This document shows positions 1-10,447 of a stretch of 57,297 nt of DNA, in pieces (position 1 is the stretch's first letter; each line of letters starts with the position of its first letter). The stretch covers positions 1 through 57,297 of the forward strand of contig NZ_VJOT01000082.1 in NCBI RefSeq assembly GCF_011087585.1, given 5' to 3'. Made by a program: the position numbers and the translations under genes. The notes beneath the pieces were generated by a model. That model searched no databases and had not been told where the DNA came from. It saw only the letters and a list, made by a program, of their open reading frames with translations. The DNA comes from Neochlamydia sp. AcF84. Its GTDB lineage: Bacteria; Chlamydiota; Chlamydiia; Chlamydiales; Parachlamydiaceae.

Positions 1-1495
1 ACCAAGATCAAATTCTCAAGAAAAATATATTCTTTGAAAACTTGATAAATGATTTATTTATCTCTGATTCTATTTACGAGATTAAAAGTTGCCTTTTAAT
101 CTTCGCACAAACTTTATGTTTGCTTGCACATTGTCTTTCTATCACTGTCAAATAGCTTTTTGCGTCACTCGCTGGTCACGCTTTTTTGTTCTTCTTCTTA
201 GCTTTTCACTTAAGAAGCAGTAAACATACAAAATATCGAATTATTTCCGCAACTCCTATTTTCCTTTTTCTTTATTTTTTTCCTAAGCTTCTGAAAATTA
301 GTAAGCTTTTCTCTTAATTATCCTTGGTACCTAGTTTTCTTTGCCTTATAGGTAAAGGTAAAATCATTAGCTTAAAAGAACAAATTAGAAAATATTATAA
401 ACGGCGAACACTTATTTAGAAGACTTAAACTGTGAGAGTTAGTATATCACAGTCTTTTTTTTATTCCACTATTATTTTGGCTACATCGTCTTTAGCACCC
501 CCTTATAACTTTAACATGCGCCTTGCAAGTTGCTAGCAAAAGGAAGACAAATCCTTCATGAGTAATTCACTCGGACCTTTAAACCAATAAGCTTGCACTA
601 CTTATCATTTAACTCTTTGGCGTGAATAACAAAAGCTTTTCATAACAAAGAAATTTAGCTTGGTCTACTCTTTAAAACTTTCTTAGATTTTAGCCTTTTC
701 TAAAGCTTTTCTTATAAAGCAGATTAGATGGCTTTTAAAAGTAACCTTGGGCAGCACTTAAGAAAAGGAAAGAGTCAGCTTCTAGGGTTAATCACCTTTC
801 AGAGTAGGCATAAAGAGTTTATCTAAACTTTGTTAATCCCACATTCCACAAGTTAATCTCCTTCATCATCTAATTTGTGCTAAAGGGAACGAAAAACTGT
901 CAAATCATGTCTCATTCTAGGGTTTAAATTAAGGATTAATTCTGGTGTGCTTTCATCTAAAAGACCTAAGGTAAAATTCAATAAAATGGTAAGAGTGCTT
1001 AAGCCATAAAATGTTAATTTTTTAGAGGTTACTAATATACTCTCTCTTGTTGGCTAAGCATTGCCTAGTTTAGACACAATTTAGCAAAAAAAGCTGCTGA
1101 AATAGAGGGTACAAAAAGAAATATTCAAAGAGCTTGGGGGAATTACTGACAATTACTAAGGTTGGCTTGAATAAAGAAATTAAAAAACTGAATGCAGCAG
1201 ACGAGACAATAACAAAAAGATAATCATAGCTTTGCTTCAAAATTTTCTTGCAAAGTGGGGAAATATTTTATGTTTAGTGATTCTTACTCCTTAGATGCAA
1301 GTTAGGCAGACCAGAAGCTTTTGATAAAATTAACCTACAATGCATGGTCTTTTAATAATTTAGGAGGCCGCTTAATTTTTAAGTCCTTTTAACTACAGCT
1401 TATTGTTGAAGCAGCTACTAACCAAAATGGCCTTTTTTATAAAAGTTTTGCCAACGGCCTCTACCCTTTGTTGCCAAGCTGCTGTTTTAAAAGGT
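1..1495. other. Long non-coding stretch at left edge
   Basis: About 1.5 kb without a convincing reading frame on either strand. The DNA is AT-rich with frequent stops, and I see no tRNA or rRNA signature. The only clear element is an intrinsic terminator at 429-462 (separate entry), which implies that something on the plus strand, to the left or within the first 430 bases, is transcribed. It could be decayed gene remnants or the spacer after an operon outside the window. Confidence 0.6.
429..462 (+). terminator. Intrinsic terminator, plus strand
   Basis: A 7-bp perfect stem, ACTGTGA (429-435) pairing with TCACAGT (447-453), with an 11-nt loop, is followed by a C and eight Ts (455-462). This is the standard shape of a Rho-independent terminator reading rightward. 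No coding gene lies upstream inside the window, so the transcript it ends is unknown. Confidence 0.65.
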
Positions 1496-3616
1496 TTATT
1501 CAATAAAGCTTTCTTCATCATCAAGAGACTCTTCTTTAATGTAGCCCAGCTGAAATAAAGGGTCCATATTACTATAAATGTATTGGCAGAACCTTTGTAA
1601 TTCATCTTCCAGCTGCCACAGCTTGAGTTCTTTAGCACTTACTTTGCTTAGGTCTCGAGTACCATGTTCTCTGGGAAACTTCAAATCGTACCAAATTTTG
1701 GTTACAAGCAGCCCATCGATCTTTGTTCTTGCTTCCACAGCATTATAAATGCTTTCACCGGGTAGGAAAGAAAAATGAATGGCACTGCGCATCATGTTAA
1801 TGGTGTCTGCAGGAGAAATTCCTATTAATTTTATCGCTTTTCTTAATTCTTCCCGCAAGTTAGTGTCTACAATAGCAGGATCATCGGTATTTAAGCTAAC
1901 GGCGATACCTTGTTCTAAGAAAGCTTTTAAAGGCACTTCCTCTATTTTAACACCTGTGGTGGCTTGTACAGTGGTCAGGCATATTTCAACCAATTTATTC
2001 CTTTTTAAAAGGTTTAAATTTTTTATTAGATTTGTTGTATCCGCGATCATCGTTCCATGCCCTATACGTTCAGATACCTTTAAGACACTAGAAAGCTCAT
2101 CTTTCACATATTTTTGGATGCTATCATAATGCGAATTGGCAAATTCAAGAGTATGATAGGTAACTTTAACGGCAGGATAATGCTTACGCAAGGCTTTAAT
2201 AATAGCTATTTGATCATAAAAATTATTTATTGAATTGGCAGTATTCTGAGGGCCATCCACTGTCAAGCCAACTATTCGTTCCTTTTCATCAGCTGCAATG
2301 TAGGCCGAAGCTGCCAATGCCCAAGCAAAAAATTCACCTAGCGAGTAATGACGCATAACTTCAAAAATTAATTTAATAGTAATGGGATTACTGGCATCAA
2401 ATACATTCGGACGCAGTTTAATTTTCTGTTTTTTTAATAGACTATTAATCTGCTGATTAATATCTAGTTCAGCTTGATCAAGCTCATCATTCATCACTTT
2501 TTCGAAGGCTTCTACGTATGTCATGTTTAGCAAGCTTTTCCACTCTTCTTCCAGATTCTCCATCTTTTTCTGTGGATCTTGGCCTACTTTATCTCTCCAC
2601 CTACCTTGCAGCTTTCTTTTAAACTTATTTTTTTCGCTATCCGTTAGTAAGACATCTAGGGTATGTTTGGGGTTAATAAGGTATCCGATAAATTGCTCAA
2701 TTTTATCAATGGGCATTTCTTCAATGTGCTCATATTCATCAGCTTTAATTTGAAGTTCCACCTCTTCAATAAATACGCTAGGTACAGGCACTACATACAA
2801 GCCAAACATGAGCTCATTATAAATAATATTGCTTAGCTCTGCTTGATATAAGATAATCAAAAGCTGTTCACTTAGAGGGATTCTATCTAAGATACTGCCT
2901 ATCGGTCCAAAGGTTGCATCAAATTTCCTACTTAAAAATTCCTCTTTAAACTTAAAAGATAATTGCTCAAGAAGGGGCTGGTTAACCGGCACGCAGCACA
3001 ATTCGTGTAAAAATGTACCTAGCGGCATGCTATACTTTTCTTCAATTTCTTGCCAGGTAAGTCTAGTAATATCATGGCTTTCTAATCCATTTTTTGTTGG
3101 CGTCTTCTTCCTTCTCCAAACCTTCTTGTTTTCATCGTAATAAAGATTATATTTTTTTACTAACTTTTCAAGCTCCCAGGGTGGTATAGCACCCTCTGTA
3201 TGCTCATGTAAATTTGCAAAAGGAAAAGGTCCTTCATCTTTGCTTCTTGCTCCATACATCGACTGAAATGAATACTCTTTTAGATGGCCCGTCGCCACTC
3301 TTACGTTATTATGCAATTCTTCAAGGATCCTATAGACAATTTTATTAACCCTTTCATCGCCTAATAATAAAACTTCTGAAGGAGAAATATCTTGACGATG
3401 GAGGCGCGAGGGGGGTAGAGATTTGGACCTTGTAGATTTGGATTTAGCGAAGGAACCTGCAGAATTTTTTTCTGAAGCTTCATCACTCCTATCTACCCGC
3501 GCACTAAGAGAGTAGCTAGAAAGCCTCATCCTCATTACATAATTGCTGAAATCAGCTGCATAACTAGCTGCACAACTATAAGTAGAATCATAGAAGGAAA
3601 AAAGCCAACTTATCAT
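1496..3616 (-). CDS. Large adenosine/AMP deaminase-like protein
   Basis: A 706-residue protein of the metallo-dependent adenosine deaminase superfamily, which hydrolyses adenosine-type substrates to inosine-type products with one zinc ion. Visible motifs in order: HxH zinc pair in LHEHTEGAIPP (H137, H139); HTLE (H488, E491), with the spacing of the family HAGE box (zinc His and proton-donor Glu); SERIGHG (H520); and SLNTDDP (D578, D579). All expected metal and catalytic positions are therefore present. It is about twice the length of ordinary bacterial Add. The extra sequence is a Ser-rich, low-complexity N-terminus (about 1-80) and a long insertion between HxH and HTLE. Start: GGAG lies 7 nt before the ATG. 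The true substrate (adenosine, AMP, or other) cannot be read from the sequence. It stands alone, upstream of hppA's 3' end. Confidence 0.8.
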   Translation of the reverse strand: MISWLFSFYDSTYSCAASYAADFSNYVMRMRLSSYSLSARVDRSDEASEKNSAGSFAKSKSTRSKSLPPSRLHRQDISPSEVLLLGDERVNKIVYRILEELHNNVRVATGHLKEYSFQSMYGARSKDEGPFPFANLHEHTEGAIPPWELEKLVKKYNLYYDENKKVWRRKKTPTKNGLESHDITRLTWQEIEEKYSMPLGTFLHELCCVPVNQPLLEQLSFKFKEEFLSRKFDATFGPIGSILDRIPLSEQLLIILYQAELSNIIYNELMFGLYVVPVPSVFIEEVELQIKADEYEHIEEMPIDKIEQFIGYLINPKHTLDVLLTDSEKNKFKRKLQGRWRDKVGQDPQKKMENLEEEWKSLLNMTYVEAFEKVMNDELDQAELDINQQINSLLKKQKIKLRPNVFDASNPITIKLIFEVMRHYSLGEFFAWALAASAYIAADEKERIVGLTVDGPQNTANSINNFYDQIAIIKALRKHYPAVKVTYHTLEFANSHYDSIQKYVKDELSSVLKVSERIGHGTMIADTTNLIKNLNLLKRNKLVEICLTTVQATTGVKIEEVPLKAFLEQGIAVSLNTDDPAIVDTNLREELRKAIKLIGISPADTINMMRSAIHFSFLPGESIYNAVEARTKIDGLLVTKIWYDLKFPREHGTRDLSKVSAKELKLWQLEDELQRFCQYIYSNMDPLFQLGYIKEESLDDEESFIE

Positions 3617-3763
3617 TTATTACTCCATCATACAATTTATAATAAATTTCAGCACACAAACGTTTGAGTTTGAATCTAAAGCAGTAGTTGACCATGGCAC
3701 AATAGCCACTAATTAAATAATTTGCAATACTATTTTGATGCATGAATCATAGAATAGATTAAC

Positions 3764-3783
3764 CCCCCTTTAATAAAAGGGGG
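3764..3783 (-). terminator. Strong hairpin between two minus-strand genes
   Basis: An 8-bp stem of CCCCCTTT (3764-3771) and AAAGGGGG (3776-3783) with a 4-nt loop lies just 3' of the pyrophosphatase gene. There is no good U tract on either side, so it may be a processing or stability hairpin rather than a classical terminator. Confidence 0.45.
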
Positions 3784-3806
3784 TATCCTAAAAAGATTAA
3801 AAATGG

Positions 3807-5894
3807 TTAATTCCATGCTGCAAGAATAGCTAGCAAGAGAAGAGCGACAATATTAACAATTTTTATCATGGGATTAATTGCAGGACCTGCCGTGTCTTTA
3901 TAAGGATCGCCGACAGTATCCCCGGTGATAGCAGCATGGTGAGCAAGAGAACCTTTTCCACCATAATTTCCTTCTTCAATTAGCTTCTTAGCATTATCCC
4001 ATGCGCCTCCACCAGAGGTCATAGATAAACCTACGAAAAGCCCTGTCACTACTACCCCAAGAAGCATTGCGCCTAGGGTGACAAAGGCTTCATTTTGCCC
4101 TGCAACATATAGAATTACAAAATAGACTAGAAAAGGAGCGCATACTGGCAGCAAGGAAGGAACAATCATTTGTTTGATTGCAGCTTTTGTCAGCATGTCG
4201 ACAGCTCTTCCATAATCCGGACGTGCAGTTCCTTGCATAATTCCTGAGATCTCTTTGAATTGACGGCGTACTTCTACGACTACAGCGCCCGCTGCACGGC
4301 CTACAGCCATCATACACATAGCTCCGAATAGATAGGGAAGAAGGCCACCGATAAACAAACCTACTACTGTATAAGGGTTTTGCAAATGGAAGCTCGCCAT
4401 ATTTTCAGGAAAATAGTGAGCCAAGTCTTGTATAAAGGCGGCAAAAAGGACAAGTGCAGCAAAGCCAGCTGAACCTATAGCATAACCTTTTGTTACAGCT
4501 TTAGTGGTATTTCCCACAGCATCAAGCGCATCTGTAGTTTTACGAATAGCTTCTGGCAAATTACTCATTTCTGCAATGCCTCCCGCATTATCTGTCACAG
4601 GACCATAGGCATCCAAAGCAACGACCATTCCGGCTAAGGCTAACATACTTGTAGCTGCCACCCCAATCCCAAATAAGCCTGCATTCAAGTAGGAGACGAG
4701 AATACCAGCACAAATTACCACGACTGGAAGGGCTGTAGCCTCTAAAGAGACAGCTAAGCCTTGGATAACATTCGTGCCATGTCCTGTTGTAGATGCTTCT
4801 GCAATACTTTTCACAGGCCTATACTTTGTCAAAGTATAATATTCTGTAATCCACATAAGTAGACCTGTTACCACCAGACCAGTAAGCGCACAACAAAAAA
4901 GATTAAATCCATTAAAAACATGATTGTTTGCTTGATAAGCAATATCAAAGCCTAGCAGCCAATGAGTCAACCCTGCAATAGCCATGGCAGAAAAGACTGC
5001 GGTAGCAAAAAATCCTTTATAAAGAGCTTTCATAATATCATGAGTAGTTCCAAGACGTACGAAAAATGTCCCGATAATAGAAGCTATTACGCAAACTGCG
5101 CAAATAGCTAAAGGATAATACATCATTTTTTCTAAGATAATATCTTGAAAAAACATGCCAGCAAGAAGCATAGTCCCTACGATGGTCACTACATATGTCT
5201 CAAAAAGGTCTGCTGCCATTCCTGCACAATCCCCTACATTATCCCCTACATTATCAGCAATAACAGCTGGATTACGGGGATCATCTTCTGGAATACCTGC
5301 CTCAATTTTTCCTACTAAGTCTGCACCGACGTCTGCTCCTTTAGTAAAAATTCCTCCTCCTAAGCGAGCAAAAATGGAAATCAAGGAAGCACCAAAACCT
5401 AAAGCGACGAGAGATTCAAGAAGTTCACGAGCAGGAATGGTAGAATTTTTTAAAAAAATGTAATATCCTGCGGTCCCTATTAAACCAAAGCCAACCACCA
5501 AAAGACCCGTAATGGCTCCCGATTTGAAGGATACATTTAAGGCTTGCTGAAGACCTTGCTTTGCAGCTTCTGTAGTACGAACATTTGCTCGCACAGAGAT
5601 ATTCATGCCAATATAGCCTGTTAGCCCAGATAAAACAGCTCCAATTAAAAAGCCCACGCTTACATACCAACCCAATAACCAGGTTAAAAGTGCAAATACT
5701 AAGATTCCCACTAGACCAATCGTTTGATATTGACGATTTAAATAGGCACGAGCCCCCTCTTGAATAGCTGCTGCTATTTCTTGCATCCTTTCATTACCTG
5801 TGCTTAGGGATAAGACAGAACGTATTGTCAAAATTCCGTAGAACAAGGCTAAAAGGCCGCATACGATTAAAAATCCATCTTCGTATGACAACAT
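3807..5894 (-). CDS. hppA: Membrane proton-pumping pyrophosphatase, K+-independent type
   Basis: A 695-residue polytopic membrane protein that couples pyrophosphate hydrolysis to H+ transport. The substrate site is clear: [11 protein letters not shown], then the acidic stretch [20 protein letters not shown], and near the C-terminus GGAWDNAKK and [18 protein letters not shown]. The segment [20 protein letters not shown] carries Lys after GNTT, the residue that marks K+-independent H+-PPases; K+-dependent enzymes have Ala there. The length is normal for bacterial H+-PPases. AGAGGA precedes the start at a good distance. It would recover energy from PPi released by biosynthesis and build a proton gradient, which suits an energy-limited intracellular bacterium. 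Confidence 0.95.
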   Translation of the reverse strand: MLSYEDGFLIVCGLLALFYGILTIRSVLSLSTGNERMQEIAAAIQEGARAYLNRQYQTIGLVGILVFALLTWLLGWYVSVGFLIGAVLSGLTGYIGMNISVRANVRTTEAAKQGLQQALNVSFKSGAITGLLVVGFGLIGTAGYYIFLKNSTIPARELLESLVALGFGASLISIFARLGGGIFTKGADVGADLVGKIEAGIPEDDPRNPAVIADNVGDNVGDCAGMAADLFETYVVTIVGTMLLAGMFFQDIILEKMMYYPLAICAVCVIASIIGTFFVRLGTTHDIMKALYKGFFATAVFSAMAIAGLTHWLLGFDIAYQANNHVFNGFNLFCCALTGLVVTGLLMWITEYYTLTKYRPVKSIAEASTTGHGTNVIQGLAVSLEATALPVVVICAGILVSYLNAGLFGIGVAATSMLALAGMVVALDAYGPVTDNAGGIAEMSNLPEAIRKTTDALDAVGNTTKAVTKGYAIGSAGFAALVLFAAFIQDLAHYFPENMASFHLQNPYTVVGLFIGGLLPYLFGAMCMMAVGRAAGAVVVEVRRQFKEISGIMQGTARPDYGRAVDMLTKAAIKQMIVPSLLPVCAPFLVYFVILYVAGQNEAFVTLGAMLLGVVVTGLFVGLSMTSGGGAWDNAKKLIEEGNYGGKGSLAHHAAITGDTVGDPYKDTAGPAINPMIKIVNIVALLLLAILAAWN

Positions 5895-5994
5895 TAGTTT
5901 TCCTCTTTGATTTTGGTTAATGAAAAAAAATAAAAATAGTAGAGAGAGAGGAATTAGTTCAATAGGAAAAGATAAAACTGATGAAAGATAGATT

Positions 5995-7251
5995 TTATAT
6001 CTGTATAGTTAAGATATCTTGCCAGCAGGTAGTATAACGAGGAGAGCAATTTTCTTGCCTAGCTTTCCATGGCTGCTTAATGCCTTCTGCAGCCATTTTT
6101 ATTACTCGGCGGCCATATTGATGATTTAATTGATCTATTAGATTTATTAAGACTTGCTCTTTTTTATTGCTAAAATGATTTTCTTCAAAAAGGTCAAGTT
6201 GATAATCACCTTTTGATACTAGACCTCCCAGAGTCAAACCTGTCTTTTTATATAAAAAACCTTCGCGAAATAGGCGAGTTACACCTTCCTTAGCATAAGT
6301 GATCATTTTGGGTGTATAGTCGCTAGGTTGAGGTAAAGTAATTTGCATGTTATTGTAATAGTAAGGAGACTGATGATGCTTATTAGTCATCAAAAATACA
6401 TCTATAAATGAAGCTTTGCTCTGCTGTTTACGCAATTTCTCAGCTGCTATGGAAACATACGTTGAAATAGCTTCTAGCAACTCATTTAAATCTGAAACAG
6501 CTTTACTAAAAGAGCGTGAACAAGTGATGGATTTTTTAGATGCCGGAGCTTCTTTTAAAGATAGGCATGATACTCCTCGCAGTTCCCATGCTATTCGTAA
6601 GCCTGTGACTGAAAGATTTTTTTTTATCCATAAGTCCTCAGAATTTTTAAACTCACTGGCTGTGTGTATATTCTGGCGATGGAGGTAAGAGGAAATTTTC
6701 TTTCCAATCCCCCAAATCTCATCAACAGAAAGTTGGCGCAGCACCTTTTCGCACACTTCCATAGTTTCCATGGAAAAAACATTTTGGCAAACAGAATATC
6801 TTTTAGCCATATCATTGGCTATTTTAGCAAGAGTCATGGTAGGCGCTAGGCCAATAGATGTGGGTATCCCTGTATGTTGGAGGATGATGCGCTGAATTTC
6901 TCTGCAATAAGCTTCCTTATCTACAGCATCTACCCTTAAAAAAGCCTCATCGATAGAGTATATATCTATTTCGGGTGAAAATTGCTGCAACGTGCGCATC
7001 ACACGATGAGACATATCACCATATAGAGTATAATTAGAGGATAAAACTTTTACATCATATTTTCTAAATAAATCTCTATACCCAAAAGCGGGAGCACCCA
7101 TTAAGATCCCTAAAAATTTAGCTTCTTTGGAACGAGCTATAATACACCCATCATTGCTCGAGAGCACTACTACCGGCTTTCCCATCAAATGTGGATTGAA
7201 AACTCTCTCACAAGAAACATAAAAATTATTACAATCCACCAAAGCATACAT
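5995..7251 (-). CDS. umuC: DNA polymerase V catalytic subunit UmuC (Y family)
   Basis: A 418-residue translesion DNA polymerase. The N-terminus [20 protein letters not shown] carries the first catalytic Asp, and [11 protein letters not shown] carries the second catalytic acidic pair. The helix-hairpin-helix region ([10 protein letters not shown]) and a UmuC-type C-terminal domain follow. Frames extending further upstream exist (to 7317), but they overlap umuD, and family N-termini begin at the MYALVD methionine, which lies four bases after the umuD stop. This implies translational coupling. It works with UmuD in damage-induced mutagenic bypass. Confidence 0.9.
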   Translation of the reverse strand: MYALVDCNNFYVSCERVFNPHLMGKPVVVLSSNDGCIIARSKEAKFLGILMGAPAFGYRDLFRKYDVKVLSSNYTLYGDMSHRVMRTLQQFSPEIDIYSIDEAFLRVDAVDKEAYCREIQRIILQHTGIPTSIGLAPTMTLAKIANDMAKRYSVCQNVFSMETMEVCEKVLRQLSVDEIWGIGKKISSYLHRQNIHTASEFKNSEDLWIKKNLSVTGLRIAWELRGVSCLSLKEAPASKKSITCSRSFSKAVSDLNELLEAISTYVSIAAEKLRKQQSKASFIDVFLMTNKHHQSPYYYNNMQITLPQPSDYTPKMITYAKEGVTRLFREGFLYKKTGLTLGGLVSKGDYQLDLFEENHFSNKKEQVLINLIDQLNHQYGRRVIKMAAEGIKQPWKARQENCSPRYTTCWQDILTIQI

Positions 7252-7255
7252 AAGT

Positions 7256-7699
7256 TTATTGCGGCCGATGGATGACATAAGTAACCACCCCCCATACTTG
7301 AAAATCAAGAGTAGCATTTACGTATAAAATCGAAGAGGATGGATGAGCTGAAACTAGCTGTATGCCTTGGGACCCTAATACATAGCGTCTGACCATAAAT
7401 TCGCCATTTACAATAGCTACGATGATTTTGCCACTTAAAGGTGCTAAACTTCGGTCTACCACCAGAATATCTCCTGAACAAACCCCCGCTTCACGCATAG
7501 AATCACCTTGCACCCGTACAAAAAACGTGCTTGCAGGATGCTTGACCATCAGCTCGTTTAAATCCAAACGCTTTTCTATATAATTTTCTGCTGGTGAAGG
7601 GAAACCTGCCGAAACACTATCTTGGAATAAGGGAATCAATAGCTTTTTGGCAGCTGAAGAGCTTGAATAAAAAATTTCATCCATCGTCTGTGTTTTCAT
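7256..7699 (-). CDS. umuD: UmuD-like S24 peptidase fold protein with Arg at the catalytic Lys position
   Basis: A 147-residue LexA/UmuD-type protein, first gene of a umuDC pair. An Ala-Gly cleavage-like site (A31-G32) is followed by FPSPAENY. QGDSMREAG carries the nucleophile Ser67, and GDILVVD and the C-terminal GVVTYVIH strand fit the fold. In E. coli UmuD the general base Lys97 lies 37 residues after Ser60. Here the residue 37 after Ser67 is Arg104 in GEFMVRRYVL, so the usual Ser-Lys dyad appears broken. AGGGA precedes the ATG by about 7 nt. The protein may be uncleaved, cleaved by other means, or use Arg weakly. Confidence 0.87.
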   Translation of the reverse strand: MKTQTMDEIFYSSSSAAKKLLIPLFQDSVSAGFPSPAENYIEKRLDLNELMVKHPASTFFVRVQGDSMREAGVCSGDILVVDRSLAPLSGKIIVAIVNGEFMVRRYVLGSQGIQLVSAHPSSSILYVNATLDFQVWGVVTYVIHRPQ

Positions 7700-8641
7700 A
7701 CAAGTTTCCCTAATAAAGCTACTTAAACCCTAGAGCATAAAATTTGCTTAGGTTTTTTAAAATTAACCACAGCTATATTAAAATAAAGGCACTAATAAAA
7801 GCATTTTTTAGTAACAGAGCCTTCTGGCAACTATCCATTAAATTAATTTCTTAAAACTCTATCAATTTTAGGAGGCTGACTTTAAAATTCTAATGAAAGG
7901 GATTTTTTATCAATCCACTATAAAGCAAAGCATCCGTTCCTATAAGACCTTAAGAAGGTTACCCTTCTTAACCCCCTCATGCTACCTTTCCAAGCATTAA
8001 GGTATTCTAGAAAATACTGGAAGGAGCCAACTTAAGTTATATAGCAAAAACTATTTCTTGCAGCTATACCTTATCTCGCATCTTTATCTAGATCTAACAT
8101 CTTCTCTTGCGCAAGGCAAGTTACATTAAAAATGTTTATGAAAGCCGCTTGCCAAAACGCTACTTTTTTCCTATCTATTTCTATCATTATAGACTTTAAA
8201 AAACTTAGTCTGCATGCTCCACCTTCTGAAAGATATCCCTCTGCTTAGCAAAAGGAGCTTTATAAAGTATGAGACTGGATAAAAGAATAGATTAAAGGCG
8301 TATTATTATACTATTCATTCATTAATCCACAGCCTCGTGTAATTCTTCAACATTTTTAATCACTTTCTTTCTAAAAGCTAGGGCATAAATCTCCTTTTTG
8401 GATAGCTAGATAATATCTTTTGCAGCTTATCTCCTTTAAAGGAAGCTATTTTTACCTTGAAAATCTACACCTTCTTATTAGCTATTTTAAAAGCTTCCTA
8501 AAGCTTACCAAAAGTTTTTTAGTAGGACTTAAAGTAGGCTTTGGCTTCATTTGCGCTTTAACTTTAGCTTTTATCTAAATACTGCTTGTTTTGTGTTAAG
8601 CAAGCAGCTACACTTGTCATAAAAAAACCTACAGACGTCTC
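7700..8641. other. Non-coding stretch before uup
   Basis: About 940 bases with no credible gene. It separates the divergent umuD and uup genes and so should contain both promoters, though none stands out. A roughly 125-bp segment at 8186-8311 recurs in diverged form at 20196-20320 (see repeat entries). Confidence 0.6.
8186..8311 (+). repeat. Dispersed repeat, copy A
   Basis: The segment shares long matching blocks with 20196-20320, including ACCTTCTGAAAGAT, CAAAAGG.GCTTTATAAAGTA, and ATTAT and CTTTAAAAAA blocks on the left side, with small indels. Both copies face the same way and lie about 330-400 bases upstream of a plus-strand gene (uup here, def there). No reading frame or terminal inverted repeats are evident. 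Confidence 0.6.
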
Positions 8642-10447
8642 GTGAGCAATACCGTTTATATTAACTGTGACAATATAAGTAAATCCTTTGGAACTCATCA
8701 TTTATTTAAAGGTATCTCCGCCGGCATTTTTCAAGGAGATAAAATTGGAATTATTGGGCCCAATGGGGCTGGAAAATCTACCTTTATGAAAATTTTGGCT
8801 GGTAAAGAAAGTGCCGACGAAGGGACAGTAGCGATTAGACGCAATTTACGGATTGCTTATGTCTCTCAAATGACTTCTTATCCAGATCAATCAATTTATG
8901 AAATTCTAAGAGAAACTTTAAACTCTAATGATCCTCATTTAGCACCTCATGAAGCAGCCATACGTATTGAATCTATTATGAGTAAAACTGGATTTCCAGA
9001 CATCCAACAAAGTGCTAAACTTTTGTCAGGAGGTTGGAGAAAACGCTTAGATATTGCCAAAGGGCTTATTTGCGATCCTCAATTACTACTTTTAGACGAG
9101 CCTACTAACCACTTAGATCTAGAAGGCATTCAATGGCTTGAAAAATTGCTCCAGCAGGAAAATCTGACCTTTATGGTAATAAGCCATGATAGATATTTTT
9201 TAGCCAAGATATCGTCCCGCATGTTTGAATTAAATGCTCAATTTCCTAAGGGGCTATTTACGGCAGTAGGCAATTATGAAGACTTCCTACTGAGGAGAGA
9301 ACAATTTTTAAGTGGCCAGGCGCAGTACCAAAAATCTTTATCATCCAAAGTACGTTATGAGCAGGAATGGCTAAAGCAATCTCCTAAAGCACGCACGACT
9401 AAGGCCCAGGCTCGCATTCAACAAGCAGGCAAGCTAATTGATGAGCTAGCAGATGTTCAAACAAGAAATAAGCAAACACGCTCTCTTATTAATTTTACTT
9501 CTACTGACCGTTTAACCCAAAAGCTGCTCGTTACCAAAAACCTCTCCAAATCTGTGGATAATAAATTGTTATTTTCTAAGTTAGATCTTACTCTTTCTCC
9601 TGGAATGCGCCTAGGAATCATTGGAGCTAATGGAACCGGCAAGACAACATTATTAAAGATGTTTGCAGGAATGATACCACCGGATGCAGGAACAATTAAA
9701 TTGGCAGAAGGCTTGCGTATTGTCTATTTTGACCAACACCGTTCTCAGATGCCTGCTCACCTTACTTTGAGAGAAGCTCTAGCAACCAACGGAGAATATG
9801 TAAGTTATCGGGGACAACATATTCATGTCAATTCTTGGAGCAAGCGCTTTTTGTTTTCTCCTGATCGTTTAGATTTACCTATTAGCCAATTATCCGGGGG
9901 AGAGAATGCTCGTATATTGATTGCTCGTTTAATGCTACAGCCGGCAGATATATTATTGCTCGATGAACCTACCAATGATTTGGATATACCTACTCTTGAA
10001 GTCTTGGAAGAAAGTCTATGTGAATTTACTGGTGCGATAGTTCTTATTACACACGATCGCTACATGATGGATAAAGTTTGCAATGTGGTTTTAGGATTAG
10101 GGTTAAAGGAGCCTATTCAGCTTTTTGCTGACTATTCTCAATGGGAAAAATATAAAGCTAAATTTGATACTCTCGATAGCCTTAAAAAAGAAAAGCCAGC
10201 TGAGAAAGCTCATGATAAAACTGAGCCTTTAATACCTAAACTATCCTACAAAGAAAAATATGAATTAGAGCAAATAGAAGCGAGCATCATTAAATACGAG
10301 GGTCAAGAAAAAAAACTTCATGAAGACATAGAAAGTGCTTCGGATGCTAACTTGCTACAGAAAAGCTGTATTGAATTAAATCAGGTGCAAGCAGAGTTGG
10401 AAAAACTTTATGAGCGTTGGCAATTTCTTGCCAGTAAACAAACTTGA
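8642..10447 (+). CDS. uup: ABC-F family ATPase, Uup type
   Basis: A 601-residue soluble protein with two ABC ATPase domains and no membrane segments. Domain 1 has Walker A GPNGAGKS, signature LSGGWRKRL and Walker B LLLLDEPTNHLD. Domain 2 has GANGTGKT, LSGGENARI and LLLLDEPTNDLD. A charged C-terminal coiled coil (about 530-600), characteristic of Uup rather than of EttA, follows. ABC-F proteins act on ribosomes, and Uup has also been tied to DNA transactions. The start is GTG. The gene is flanked by long non-coding stretches and so is probably monocistronic. Confidence 0.9.
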   Translation: MSNTVYINCDNISKSFGTHHLFKGISAGIFQGDKIGIIGPNGAGKSTFMKILAGKESADEGTVAIRRNLRIAYVSQMTSYPDQSIYEILRETLNSNDPHLAPHEAAIRIESIMSKTGFPDIQQSAKLLSGGWRKRLDIAKGLICDPQLLLLDEPTNHLDLEGIQWLEKLLQQENLTFMVISHDRYFLAKISSRMFELNAQFPKGLFTAVGNYEDFLLRREQFLSGQAQYQKSLSSKVRYEQEWLKQSPKARTTKAQARIQQAGKLIDELADVQTRNKQTRSLINFTSTDRLTQKLLVTKNLSKSVDNKLLFSKLDLTLSPGMRLGIIGANGTGKTTLLKMFAGMIPPDAGTIKLAEGLRIVYFDQHRSQMPAHLTLREALATNGEYVSYRGQHIHVNSWSKRFLFSPDRLDLPISQLSGGENARILIARLMLQPADILLLDEPTNDLDIPTLEVLEESLCEFTGAIVLITHDRYMMDKVCNVVLGLGLKEPIQLFADYSQWEKYKAKFDTLDSLKKEKPAEKAHDKTEPLIPKLSYKEKYELEQIEASIIKYEGQEKKLHEDIESASDANLLQKSCIELNQVQAELEKLYERWQFLASKQT

